Source of the DNA: Propionibacteriaceae bacterium
GTDB lineage: Bacteria > Actinomycetota > Actinomycetes > Propionibacteriales > Propionibacteriaceae
DNA: 5,545 nucleotides
Direction: 5' to 3'
NCBI GenBank assembly: GCA_030538175.1
Contig: JAUNUL010000204.1
Location: 1 to 5,545, forward strand
Made by a program: the position numbers and the translations under genes. Numbering within the stretch: the first letter of the stretch is position 1; every line of letters begins with the position of its first letter. Below the pieces are notes generated by a model. The model was not told the origin of the DNA. It did no database searches and saw only the letters and a program-made list of their open reading frames with translations. This document shows, one piece after another, positions 1 through 5,545 of this stretch.

Positions 1-1284
1 GTCCGGGTCCAGCCCCGACGGCGTCTCCCCGTGCGTGGCCACACGCGTCGTACGCCCGCGCAGCTGGCGTACCACTCCCCCTACGAGACCCACCGTGACG
101 GCGGACAACGTCAGCAGCGGGGCACCCAGCAACGCAAGCTCCGCAAGACGCGGGCCCAAGCCGGTCAGGCGGGCTGCCCCGAGATCACCCCGCGACAGCA
201 CCGCGAGAATGAGCAGGACGACGATGCTGGCCAGCCCCGCGAGGAAGGACAGGCCCGTCACCTCCTCCAATCGGGCAAGCGGGCGGCGGCGCAGGACCAC
301 CGTCGCCGCCGCGGCACCAGCGACCACACCAACCAGAAGCCACAGCAGCACCCACTGACTGGGGGCACCAGCCGGCAGGGCACCCAGCACTGGGATCGAG
401 GGGATCAGCCCCAGCTCAGTCGCCGGGGGCGAGACCACCGTGCCATCACCCAGGGTGAACCCCCCACCGAGCACCCAAGAGGTGGCCCAGATGACGAGGT
501 TCGGCCAGAAGGCCGCCTGTGCGATCACCAACTGCAGCATCCCGCCCGGTCCGACACCCAGCCCGTCCACGATCGCCGCGATGCGTGCGTGGTGCAGGAC
601 GAGGCTGATCGCCAGCACCGCAGTCCCGCCCGTCAGCGTCACCCAGATCGCCGCAGCCGCGGCCGCTGGGATCACGCGCGCCCACGCGGGCACCACTGAC
701 GCCAGCCCGAGGTCGACAACACCGCCGGCACCCCAGAGTGCGCCCACCGACGCCAGGATCGCGGCACCAAGCAGGGCCCGGCCTGCCTGCACCGGCGAGC
801 CGAGCGCGAGGGCCGGCAACGTGACAACCAGGGCGTACGCCACCACCAACAGCCCGAGCAGTCGCAGGAGCCGACCCCGGCCGAGCGGGCCCGCCATCGC
901 GACCCGGTGCACGAAACCGGAGGTGAGCCCACGGCAGAGCAACAGCAACGGCAACGACAACCCCAGGGGAATCAACGTCCAGTGCACATCACCGAGCTGC
1001 AGACCACCACCGTGCGCGAGCAGCCACAATTGCGTAGCGGCACCAAAGACGGGACCGGTTTCGCCTGCGAGCTCGGTCAACCAACTCAGGAACACAACCA
1101 GACAGACACCGAGCCAGCCAGCAATGGCGGCGCTGACACCGGCCAGAGTCGCCTGCGTCCACGCTGGCAGCACCACGGTGCTCCGAGCAGCGCTGTCGTC
1201 CTGCGGCTCGCGGTCGGAGTCAGCGGTCCGGACCTTCAACCGCAAGGGATTGCGAAGGCGCCGCCTGGAGAAATCACTGGACAT
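1..1284 (-). CDS. DUF6350 (PerM-like) multi-pass membrane protein, C-terminus cut by window edge
   Basis: The minus strand is open for 428 codons from this ATG to the window edge without a stop, so the C-terminus is missing. The product is strongly hydrophobic after a charged N-terminal tail of about 38 residues. I count eight or nine membrane segments, roughly at residues 45-68, 102-117, 139-160, 166-190, 203-230, 250-272, 308-330, 344-363 and 380-403. The stretch at 242-305, with GPGG, a Phe-Trp-Pro-Asn motif, an Ala-Thr-Ser-Trp helix and GTVVSPPATELG leading into a proline-rich turn, is what I recognise as the DUF6350 core. In mycobacteria the family member PerM (Rv0955) supports cell division by acting on FtsB; applying that role here is inference. 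An in-frame ATG at 1296 (reads MPRV before this Met) is an alternative start. A GGAGAGG purine run lies directly against it and 12 nt from the chosen start, so spacing does not settle the choice. The gene is divergent from its right neighbour. Confidence 0.85.
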   Translation of the reverse strand, partial: MSSDFSRRRLRNPLRLKVRTADSDREPQDDSAARSTVVLPAWTQATLAGVSAAIAGWLGVCLVVFLSWLTELAGETGPVFGAATQLWLLAHGGGLQLGDVHWTLIPLGLSLPLLLLCRGLTSGFVHRVAMAGPLGRGRLLRLLGLLVVAYALVVTLPALALGSPVQAGRALLGAAILASVGALWGAGGVVDLGLASVVPAWARVIPAAAAAAIWVTLTGGTAVLAISLVLHHARIAAIVDGLGVGPGGMLQLVIAQAAFWPNLVIWATSWVLGGGFTLGDGTVVSPPATELGLIPSIPVLGALPAGAPSQWVLLWLLVGVVAGAAAATVVLRRRPLARLEEVTGLSFLAGLASIVVLLILAVLSRGDLGAARLTGLGPRLAELALLGAPLLTLSAVTVGLVGGVVRQLRGRTTRVATHGETPSGLDPD

Positions 1285-1304
1285 AACTCTTGGCATCCTC
1301 TCCG

Positions 1305-1387
1305 AAAGTCGGGACGCAGGATCGCCGGACACGCGCGGGCGGGCTAGATTTGACCTCTGACATCGGGGGCACCTTTGCCCCGACTTT
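1305..1387. repeat. Widely spaced 9-bp inverted repeat AAAGTCGGG / CCCGACTTT
   Basis: AAAGTCGGG at 1305-1313 is matched exactly by its reverse complement CCCGACTTT at 1379-1387, with 65 bases between the arms. The arms lie near the two ends of the divergent intergenic region, one upstream of each gene in the same orientation relative to that gene. It could be a pair of sites for one regulator, or chance in GC-rich sequence. No known operator is recognised. Confidence 0.35.
1363..1383 (+). other. Small hairpin in the 5' leader of the plus-strand membrane gene
   Basis: TCGGGG at 1363-1368 plus CA at 1370-1371 pairs with TGCCCCGA at 1376-1383: eight pairs, one bulged G at 1369 and a CCTT tetraloop. 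It ends ten bases before the Shine-Dalgarno of the gene starting at 1404. There is no U-tract long enough for a terminator. It may affect leader stability or translation; that is inference. Confidence 0.4.
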
Positions 1388-1393
1388 TGGGAA

Positions 1394-1398
1394 AGGAG
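1394..1398 (+). promoter_or_regulatory. Shine-Dalgarno AGGAG that fixes the start at TTG 1404
   Basis: AGGAG (within AAAGGAG at 1392-1398) is the only strong ribosome binding site near the 5' end of the reading frame. It lies five bases before TTG 1404. The in-frame GTG at 1398-1400 overlaps the site and is too close. An in-frame TTG at 1290 has no comparable site and would place the start inside the divergent promoter region. Confidence 0.75.
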
Positions 1399-1403
1399 TG
1401 AGC

Positions 1404-3380
1404 TTGACCAACGACGCGAACGATGATCGTCCTCGGGATGCGGACTCCGCTGCCCGGGATGACGTCTCCACCCCGAACACTTCCGGTGACCGACCATCAG
1501 CGGCTCGCGCTCGGGCCGGCTGGTCCGACGCCGATGATGACACCCCCGCCTCGCGGGCACATCCGGAGGTCTCGGCCGCGACGGACAGCTCATCGCCTAT
1601 CAAGGGCACCCCGACCCCTGGTCACCCGAACCCGACCGGCCGCCGCGAGGATGCGCCGTCATTCGTGGCGCGCCCGTTGGGTGGCACCACCCCCAAGGCG
1701 ACCAACGAACCACCCCAGGCCCCGACCGGTGCAGGCAGTTCACCGACCGTGCCCAAGCCCGTGGATGACTCCCCCCGCTCGGTGCCCCCCGAGACCGCGG
1801 GGACCACTCCGTCGGCGCCAGCAGCATCCCCGACCCCGAGCGGTCCCGAGTTCACGTCGCCGACCGCCGAGGCGGACGATGTCGACGACCGGCCGGACAA
1901 TCCCTTTGCGCCAAAGCCCGAAGAGTCAGTGCGCAAGCCGCTGTGGCAATCCCGGCGCAAGCCCGCAGACGACGAGACGGTCGGCAAACGGGCGGCCACC
2001 CGTCAGCGCGCGGGCTTCCCGGCCCTGCCCGGCCTGGGCGGACGATCCAAGCAGGGAGCCGACACCGGCCGGGCGCCGCTGGGCAGCCGGAACATCATCG
2101 CCTTGGCCGTGACCGCCGTCGCCCTGGTCGCTGTGGTGGCCCTCATTGCCAGCACGGCAGTGTGGTGGTTCAGCCGCGACACCACGGCGAGCGGCGACCC
2201 GTCCGAGGATCCGAATGCGACCCCAGGCCCCGTGCTCAGCGCGGACATGATGCTGACGCCGGAGATGGCGACCCTCATCGATCCGACGCGGAAATGGACC
2301 CAGACGCTCGATCAAGCCGGGGTCAACGACTCCTCGCCGAACATCGCCTGCGTTGGCCCGCTGGCGGCCGACCAGCCGATTCCGGAGATCACGCAGCTGC
2401 GCGGGCTCACAGCTGGCGGCACCGACCGCACCGCGGCCCTGCATCGGGCGGACGCGTACGCCACCAACGAGGAAGCACAGAAGGTCTTCGAGTTCCGCAG
2501 TGCGGAGTTGGGCTCCTGCACTGATACCCCGCTCTATGTCGAAAAGGGTCTGGACGTCACCGGTCTCGGTGACCAGGCCTTGGGTGTGCGGTTGGTTCTG
2601 CATGAGGCCAAGCCCGAATATCACTCCGTGCTGTTGGTGCGCACCGGCAAGGTGGTCGCCCTGTTGGATGTCGCCCGCGTGGGCGAGCCGGTGAATATGG
2701 AGGCACAGGTCAGGGCCCTCGGTCAGTCCGTTGACCGCCAGTGTGGTCCGGCCGTGGGCCTGTGCACCGCACCCACCACCTCGGTGAAGATCGGCGTGCC
2801 TCCGGCCGGCGGCGCCCAACCCGGGCTCCTCACCTCCGGCGATATCCCGCGGATCTCCGCCGGCACGGGCACCTGGCGTGGCAATCCCCCGGCGGCGCGC
2901 GTGGACGTGCAGGATGGCTCGAGCTGTGAGGCCGTCGACTTCGCCAGCGTCGGCGGCACGGGCGTGACCCGACAGCAGCGCACCTATCTCCTGCGCAACG
3001 ATCCGGCCGCCCCGCCGCAGTTCGGCATCGACCAGGTCGTGCTGACCATGGGCTCGGCAGAGGACGCAACCAACCTGGTGAACCAGATCAACGGCAACAT
3101 GACCAGCTGCAACACCCGGACGTTGACCTCGCAGATGTCCAAGGAGGCGCCGCTCATCACCCCCGGTCAGGATGGCGTGGAGATCCGCGGGCATTGGTAC
3201 ATCGTGCAGTCGAAGGTGGACGCCGCGTCCATGCAGATCTATCGCGTGGGCCTGTTCAGCGCCGGCAACAAGTTCATCTATCTGCGGTCCAACCCCACCG
3301 CAACCTTCGACTTCACCGATGAAGCCTGGATCGGCGTGAACCTGCGTGCAGGCGAGCGCATCACCCAGCTCAAGGAGTGA
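1404..3380 (+). CDS. Single-pass membrane protein with disordered cytoplasmic arm and duplicated six-Cys extracellular domain, function unknown
   Basis: The product is 658 residues from a TTG start chosen by its AGGAG site. Residues 1-229 are low-complexity and rich in Pro, Ser, Thr and Asp, probably disordered, ending in a basic stretch (RRK, KRAATRQR) beside the membrane. Residues 231-256 form one hydrophobic helix closing with Trp-Trp-Phe; the positive-inside rule puts the N-terminus in the cytoplasm and residues 257-658 outside. The outer part has six cysteines, at 316, 372, 447, 454, 508 and 569. Two similar units can be read: C316 to C372 (56 apart), then strands to C447; and C508 to C569 (61 apart), then strands to the end. 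Each has an acidic/Ala helix (NEEAQKVF; SAEDATNLV) before a Ser-Cys. This resembles PknH-type sensor domains in actinobacterial kinases and lipoproteins, but no kinase is present. The gene is convergent with sucD and divergent from the DUF6350 gene, so it is probably monocistronic. Sensing or envelope binding is a guess. Confidence 0.88.
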   Translation: MTNDANDDRPRDADSAARDDVSTPNTSGDRPSAARARAGWSDADDDTPASRAHPEVSAATDSSSPIKGTPTPGHPNPTGRREDAPSFVARPLGGTTPKATNEPPQAPTGAGSSPTVPKPVDDSPRSVPPETAGTTPSAPAASPTPSGPEFTSPTAEADDVDDRPDNPFAPKPEESVRKPLWQSRRKPADDETVGKRAATRQRAGFPALPGLGGRSKQGADTGRAPLGSRNIIALAVTAVALVAVVALIASTAVWWFSRDTTASGDPSEDPNATPGPVLSADMMLTPEMATLIDPTRKWTQTLDQAGVNDSSPNIACVGPLAADQPIPEITQLRGLTAGGTDRTAALHRADAYATNEEAQKVFEFRSAELGSCTDTPLYVEKGLDVTGLGDQALGVRLVLHEAKPEYHSVLLVRTGKVVALLDVARVGEPVNMEAQVRALGQSVDRQCGPAVGLCTAPTTSVKIGVPPAGGAQPGLLTSGDIPRISAGTGTWRGNPPAARVDVQDGSSCEAVDFASVGGTGVTRQQRTYLLRNDPAAPPQFGIDQVVLTMGSAEDATNLVNQINGNMTSCNTRTLTSQMSKEAPLITPGQDGVEIRGHWYIVQSKVDAASMQIYRVGLFSAGNKFIYLRSNPTATFDFTDEAWIGVNLRAGERITQLKE

Positions 3381-3410
3381 CGCGCATCGCGTGATCATGG
3401 GGCGCCGAGC

Positions 3411-3473
3411 CGGCGTACCAACACGAAAACCCCGGACTACGCTGTCCGGGGTTTCGTGTCTTATAGTACGCCG
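3411..3473. terminator. Nested hairpin, probable bidirectional terminator between convergent genes
   Basis: The inner stem pairs 3421-3437 with 3444-3459: sixteen base pairs with one bulged A in the AAAA run, around the loop TACGCT. The core AAACCCCGGAC / GTCCGGGGTTT is perfect. The T-rich side of the stem (GGGGTTTCGTGTCTT) supplies a modest U-tract on the plus strand, and the complement gives GGGGTTTTCGTGTT on the minus strand, so it can work both ways. An outer perfect 8-bp pair, CGGCGTAC at 3411-3418 and GTACGCCG at 3466-3473, encloses it. It begins 30 bases after the plus-strand stop and about 25 bases beyond the sucD stop, where a shared terminator for the two converging transcripts is expected. 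Confidence 0.85.
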
Positions 3474-3490
3474 CCCTCAATCATGAGGGC
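3473..3490 (-). other. Second hairpin just downstream of sucD
   Basis: GCCCTCA at 3473-3479 pairs exactly with TGAGGGC at 3484-3490 around a four-base ATCA loop. It starts eight bases after the sucD stop codon in the direction of sucD transcription. No U-tract follows on the minus strand, so it is more likely a 3'-end stabilising or pausing structure in front of the main hairpin than a terminator by itself. It shares base 3473 with the outer arm of that hairpin. Confidence 0.5.
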
Positions 3491-3498
3491 AAACTCGA

Positions 3499-4392
3499 TC
3501 AGCCCGCGAGAGAACCCATGATCTCGCGCATGAGCGCCGCCGCCTCCGAGGGGGTCTTGCCCACCTTGACGCCGGCCGCCTCCAGGGCCTCCTGCTTGGC
3601 GGCCGCGGTGCCGGACGAACCGGACACGATCGCACCCGCGTGACCCATCGTCTTGCCCTCGGGCGCGGTGAACCCGGCCACGTAGCCAACGACCGGCTTG
3701 GTGACGTTCTCAGCGATGTACGCCGCCGCACGCTCCTCCGCGTCTCCACCGATCTCGCCGATCATGACGATCGCGTCGGTCTCGGGGTCATCCTGGAAGG
3801 CCTGCAGGCAGTCGATGTGCGTGGTGCCGATGACGGGGTCGCCACCGATGCCAACGGCGGTGGAGAACCCGAAGTCCCGCAGCTCGTACATCATCTGATA
3901 GGTCAACGTGCCCGACTTCGACACCAGGCCAATGCGACCCGGGTTCGGGGCAATGTCGGCCGGGATGATGCCGGCATTCGACTTGCCCGGGGAGATGATG
4001 CCGGGACAGTTCGGACCGATGAGACGGGTCTTGGTGCCCTTGGTCAGGCCGAAGAACTCGGAGGTGTCCTTGACCGCGACGCCTTCGGTGATGCAGACCA
4101 CCAGCGGCATCTCGGCTTCGATCGCCTCGACCACGGCTGCCTTGGTGAACTGTGCCGGGACGAAGACCACGGACACGTTCGCGCCCGTGGCAGCCATGGC
4201 CTCGGCGACGGAGCCGAAGACCGGGACGGTGACGCCCTCGGGGAACTCGACCTCGGTGCCGGCCTTGCGCGGGTTGACGCCACCGACGACCTGGGTGCCC
4301 GAGGCGAGCATGCGCGTGGTGTGCTTCATGCCCTCGGATCCGGTCATGCCCTGGACGATGATCTTGGAGTCAGCGTTGAGAAAGATTGCCAT
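3499..4392 (-). CDS. sucD: Succinyl-CoA synthetase (ADP/GDP-forming) alpha subunit SucD
   Basis: This is the alpha subunit of succinate-CoA ligase, which with SucC interconverts succinyl-CoA and succinate in the cytoplasm while forming ATP or GTP by substrate-level phosphorylation in the TCA cycle. The protein has 297 residues, close to the usual 290-300. The N-terminal CoA-binding Rossmann domain carries GMTGSEG at 15-21 and the NPRKAG turn at 40-45. GPNCPG at 126-131 and SKSGTLTY at 158-165 open the ligase domain. GEIGGDAEE at 212-220 and [13 protein letters not shown] at 246-258 follow, with the phosphorylated histidine at H251. The start [15 protein letters not shown] matches the family. 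A longer in-frame extension to 4635 would overlap sucC and has no family character. The gap to sucC is 16 bases, so the two are co-transcribed and made in equal amounts. Nothing appears truncated. Confidence 0.98.
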   Translation of the reverse strand: MAIFLNADSKIIVQGMTGSEGMKHTTRMLASGTQVVGGVNPRKAGTEVEFPEGVTVPVFGSVAEAMAATGANVSVVFVPAQFTKAAVVEAIEAEMPLVVCITEGVAVKDTSEFFGLTKGTKTRLIGPNCPGIISPGKSNAGIIPADIAPNPGRIGLVSKSGTLTYQMMYELRDFGFSTAVGIGGDPVIGTTHIDCLQAFQDDPETDAIVMIGEIGGDAEERAAAYIAENVTKPVVGYVAGFTAPEGKTMGHAGAIVSGSSGTAAAKQEALEAAGVKVGKTPSEAAALMREIMGSLAG

Positions 4393-4403
4393 CTTTGTCG
4401 TCG

Positions 4404-4410
4404 TCCCTTC
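4404..4410 (-). promoter_or_regulatory. Shine-Dalgarno of sucD, overlapping the sucC stop codon
   Basis: Read on the minus strand, GAAGGGA lies 11 bases before the sucD ATG and shares two bases with the TGA of sucC. This supports the 4392 start and suggests translational coupling, with ribosomes finishing sucC close to where they start sucD. The spacing is somewhat longer than ideal. Confidence 0.6.
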
Positions 4411-5545
4411 AGTTTGCCTGGTCGGCGAGTTCGGCAACCCGACGGGCTGCGGCGTCCATGGTGTCCACGCGCTCCAGCAGCGGCAGGCCGGCTTCGTCGA
4501 GGATCTTGCGGCCGAGTTCGGCGTTGTTGCCGTCGAGGCGGACCACCAGCGGCTTCGGCTCCTTGCCGTGCCCGCTGAGAATCCCGTACGCCTGCACGAT
4601 GCCGTTGGCCACTGCGTCGCACGCGGTGATGCCACCGAAGACGTTCACCAGCACAGCCTTGACCTGCGCATCCTCGAAGATGACGTCCAGGCCGGCGGCC
4701 ATGACTTCGGCGTTGGCGCCGCCACCGATGTCGAGGAAGTTGGCGGGAGTGGGCTTGCTCGGGAATTCCTCACCCGCGTACGCCACGACGTCGAGGGTGG
4801 ACATAACCAAGCCCGCGCCGTTGCCGATGATGCCGACGTTGCCGTCGAGCTTGACGTAGTTCAGACCGCGCTCCTGGGCGAGGACCTCCAGCGGGTCGGT
4901 CGCCGCGATGTCCTGCAGCTCCGCGTGCTCGGGGTGGCGGAAGGCGGCATTGTCGTCGAGGGTGACCTTGCCGTCGAGTGCCACGATCTTGCCATCGCCG
5001 GTCTTCACCAACGGGTTGACCTCAACCAGGGTCGCATCCTCGGCCTGATAGACCTGACCGAGCTTCATCAGCACCTCGGCGATCTGGTCGCGGTCCTCCT
5101 CGCGGAAGTTCGCTGCGGCGACGATCTCATCGGCCTTGGCGCGATCGATCCCGACCAGCGGGTCGACGTTTACCTTGGCCAGCGCCTCGGGGCGCTCTTC
5201 GGCGAGCTGCTCGATGTCCATGCCGCCCTCAACGGAGCACATGGCCAAATAGGACCGGTTGGCCCGATCCAGCAGGAGCGAGAAATAGTATTCCTCGGCA
5301 ATATCGGCACCTTCCGCAATCATGACGCGGCGCACCGTATGACCCTTGATATCCATGCCGAGGATTTCCCCGGCCTTCTCCGCAGCCTCAGCCGGGCTCT
5401 TGGCGATCTTCACGCCACCCGCCTTGCCGCGCCCGCCGGTCTTGACCTGGGCCTTCACGACCACGACGGGAGTGCCGAGTTGCTCGGCTGCAGCGCCGGC
5501 CTCTTCAGCAGTAGTAACAGTTATACCCCGGAGCACCGGGACGCC
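4409..5545 (-). CDS. sucC: Succinyl-CoA synthetase beta subunit SucC, N-terminus cut by window edge
   Basis: This is the beta subunit of succinate-CoA ligase, which binds the nucleotide and Mg2+ and partners SucD. The visible 378 residues begin at Gly-Val-Pro, corresponding to about residue 16 of the Escherichia coli protein, so about 15 N-terminal residues and the start codon lie beyond the window. In fragment numbering, the ATP-grasp region has [12 protein letters not shown] at 35-46. EVNPLV at 175-180 and the Asp of LDGK at 191 are the expected metal ligands. The C-terminal ligase domain shows NGAG at 242-245, [10 protein letters not shown] at 268-277, VNVFGGI at 300-306 and DGNNAELG at 338-345. 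A few extra residues (EFPSKPT) before [10 protein letters not shown] are of the kind seen in actinobacterial homologues. ATP or GTP preference cannot be read safely by eye. A GTG inside the visible frame at 5536 is not the true start, because conserved sequence continues upstream. Confidence 0.98.
   Translation of the reverse strand, partial: GVPVLRGITVTTAEEAGAAAEQLGTPVVVVKAQVKTGGRGKAGGVKIAKSPAEAAEKAGEILGMDIKGHTVRRVMIAEGADIAEEYYFSLLLDRANRSYLAMCSVEGGMDIEQLAEERPEALAKVNVDPLVGIDRAKADEIVAAANFREEDRDQIAEVLMKLGQVYQAEDATLVEVNPLVKTGDGKIVALDGKVTLDDNAAFRHPEHAELQDIAATDPLEVLAQERGLNYVKLDGNVGIIGNGAGLVMSTLDVVAYAGEEFPSKPTPANFLDIGGGANAEVMAAGLDVIFEDAQVKAVLVNVFGGITACDAVANGIVQAYGILSGHGKEPKPLVVRLDGNNAELGRKILDEAGLPLLERVDTMDAAARRVAELADQAN

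Larger units (their letters stand above)
1285..1403. promoter_or_regulatory. Divergent intergenic region, presumed to hold both promoters
   Basis: These 119 bases separate the start codons of two divergent genes, so both promoters should lie here or just inside the genes. On the plus strand the best -10-like hexamer is TAGATT at 1345-1350; it would give a leader of roughly 45 nt, but no good -35 sits at the right distance. A TTGACC at 1350-1355 looks like a -35 but has no matching -10. I see no convincing promoter hexamers on the minus strand. A 9-bp inverted repeat (1305-1313 and 1379-1387) and a leader hairpin (1363-1383) are the only other structure. Promoter placement is a weak inference. 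Confidence 0.4.

Noticed and set aside
440..1360. 306-codon plus-strand open frame, with two further plus-strand frames at 31-699 and 907-1347
   Set aside because: They lie antisense to the DUF6350 gene. Their products are Arg/Pro/Thr-rich low-complexity sequence without domains, whereas the minus frame gives orderly membrane helices and a family core motif.
1290..1403. Longer version of the plus-strand membrane protein from TTG 1290
   Set aside because: It lacks a ribosome binding site, would consume the divergent promoter region, and AGGAG at 1394-1398 points to TTG 1404.
3380..3397. Short palindromes ACGCG-CAT-CGCGT and TGATCA just after the plus-strand stop
   Set aside because: A 5-bp stem and a 6-bp palindrome are too short to stand out in GC-rich sequence, and no U-tract follows.
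1926..3398. 490-codon open frame on the minus strand opposite the membrane-protein gene
   Set aside because: It is a GC-rich antisense shadow: Gly/Ala/Arg/His-rich composition, no recognisable domain, no Shine-Dalgarno of note, and it covers a frame with a clear membrane helix and paired cysteines on the other strand.
3640..4578. 312-codon plus-strand open frame across sucD
   Set aside because: It is antisense to the highly conserved sucD and reads as Asp/Gly/Arg-rich shadow sequence.
4393..4635. Upstream extension of the sucD reading frame into sucC
   Set aside because: The extra 81 residues are Arg/Ser/Trp-rich, unlike any SucD N-terminus, and overlap conserved sucC codons in another frame.

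Overview
The window comes from a high-GC Gram-positive bacterium of the Actinomycetota. Evidence: third codon positions are strongly G/C; sucC and sucD encode actinobacterial-looking succinyl-CoA synthetase subunits; and a DUF6350/PerM-type membrane protein, a family I know only from actinobacteria, lies close by. The family within the phylum cannot be fixed by eye. Propionibacteriaceae or a relative is a guess.

Layout, left to right. (1) Positions 1-1284, minus strand: a multi-pass membrane protein of the DUF6350 (PerM-like) family, whose C-terminal end runs off the left edge. (2) Positions 1285-1403: a divergent intergenic region that must hold both promoters. It contains a small leader hairpin, a widely spaced 9-bp inverted repeat and a clear Shine-Dalgarno for the next gene. 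(3) Positions 1404-3380, plus strand: a 658-residue single-pass membrane protein with a long disordered Pro/Ser/Thr/Asp-rich cytoplasmic arm and a six-cysteine outer part that looks like two copies of one fold, resembling PknH-type sensor domains. No specific function is assignable. (4) Positions 3381-3498: a convergent intergenic region with a large nested hairpin that probably terminates transcription from both sides, plus a second hairpin just after sucD. (5) Positions 3499-4392, minus: sucD, complete. (6) Positions 4409-5545, minus: sucC, lacking only about its first 15 residues at the right edge.

How the genes work together: sucC and sucD are one operon (16-nt gap) and encode the beta and alpha subunits of the TCA-cycle enzyme that interconverts succinyl-CoA and succinate with substrate-level phosphorylation. 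The DUF6350 gene points the same way as sucCD but is separated from it by the opposite-strand membrane-protein gene, so it needs its own promoter. Closeness of sucCD to a PerM-type gene matches the arrangement I recall in Mycobacterium tuberculosis (Rv0951-Rv0955, followed by purN-purH). Most of the window is therefore ordinary conserved chromosome. The least understood part is the plus-strand membrane protein. I found no RNA genes, mobile elements, CRISPR arrays or signs of recent transfer.
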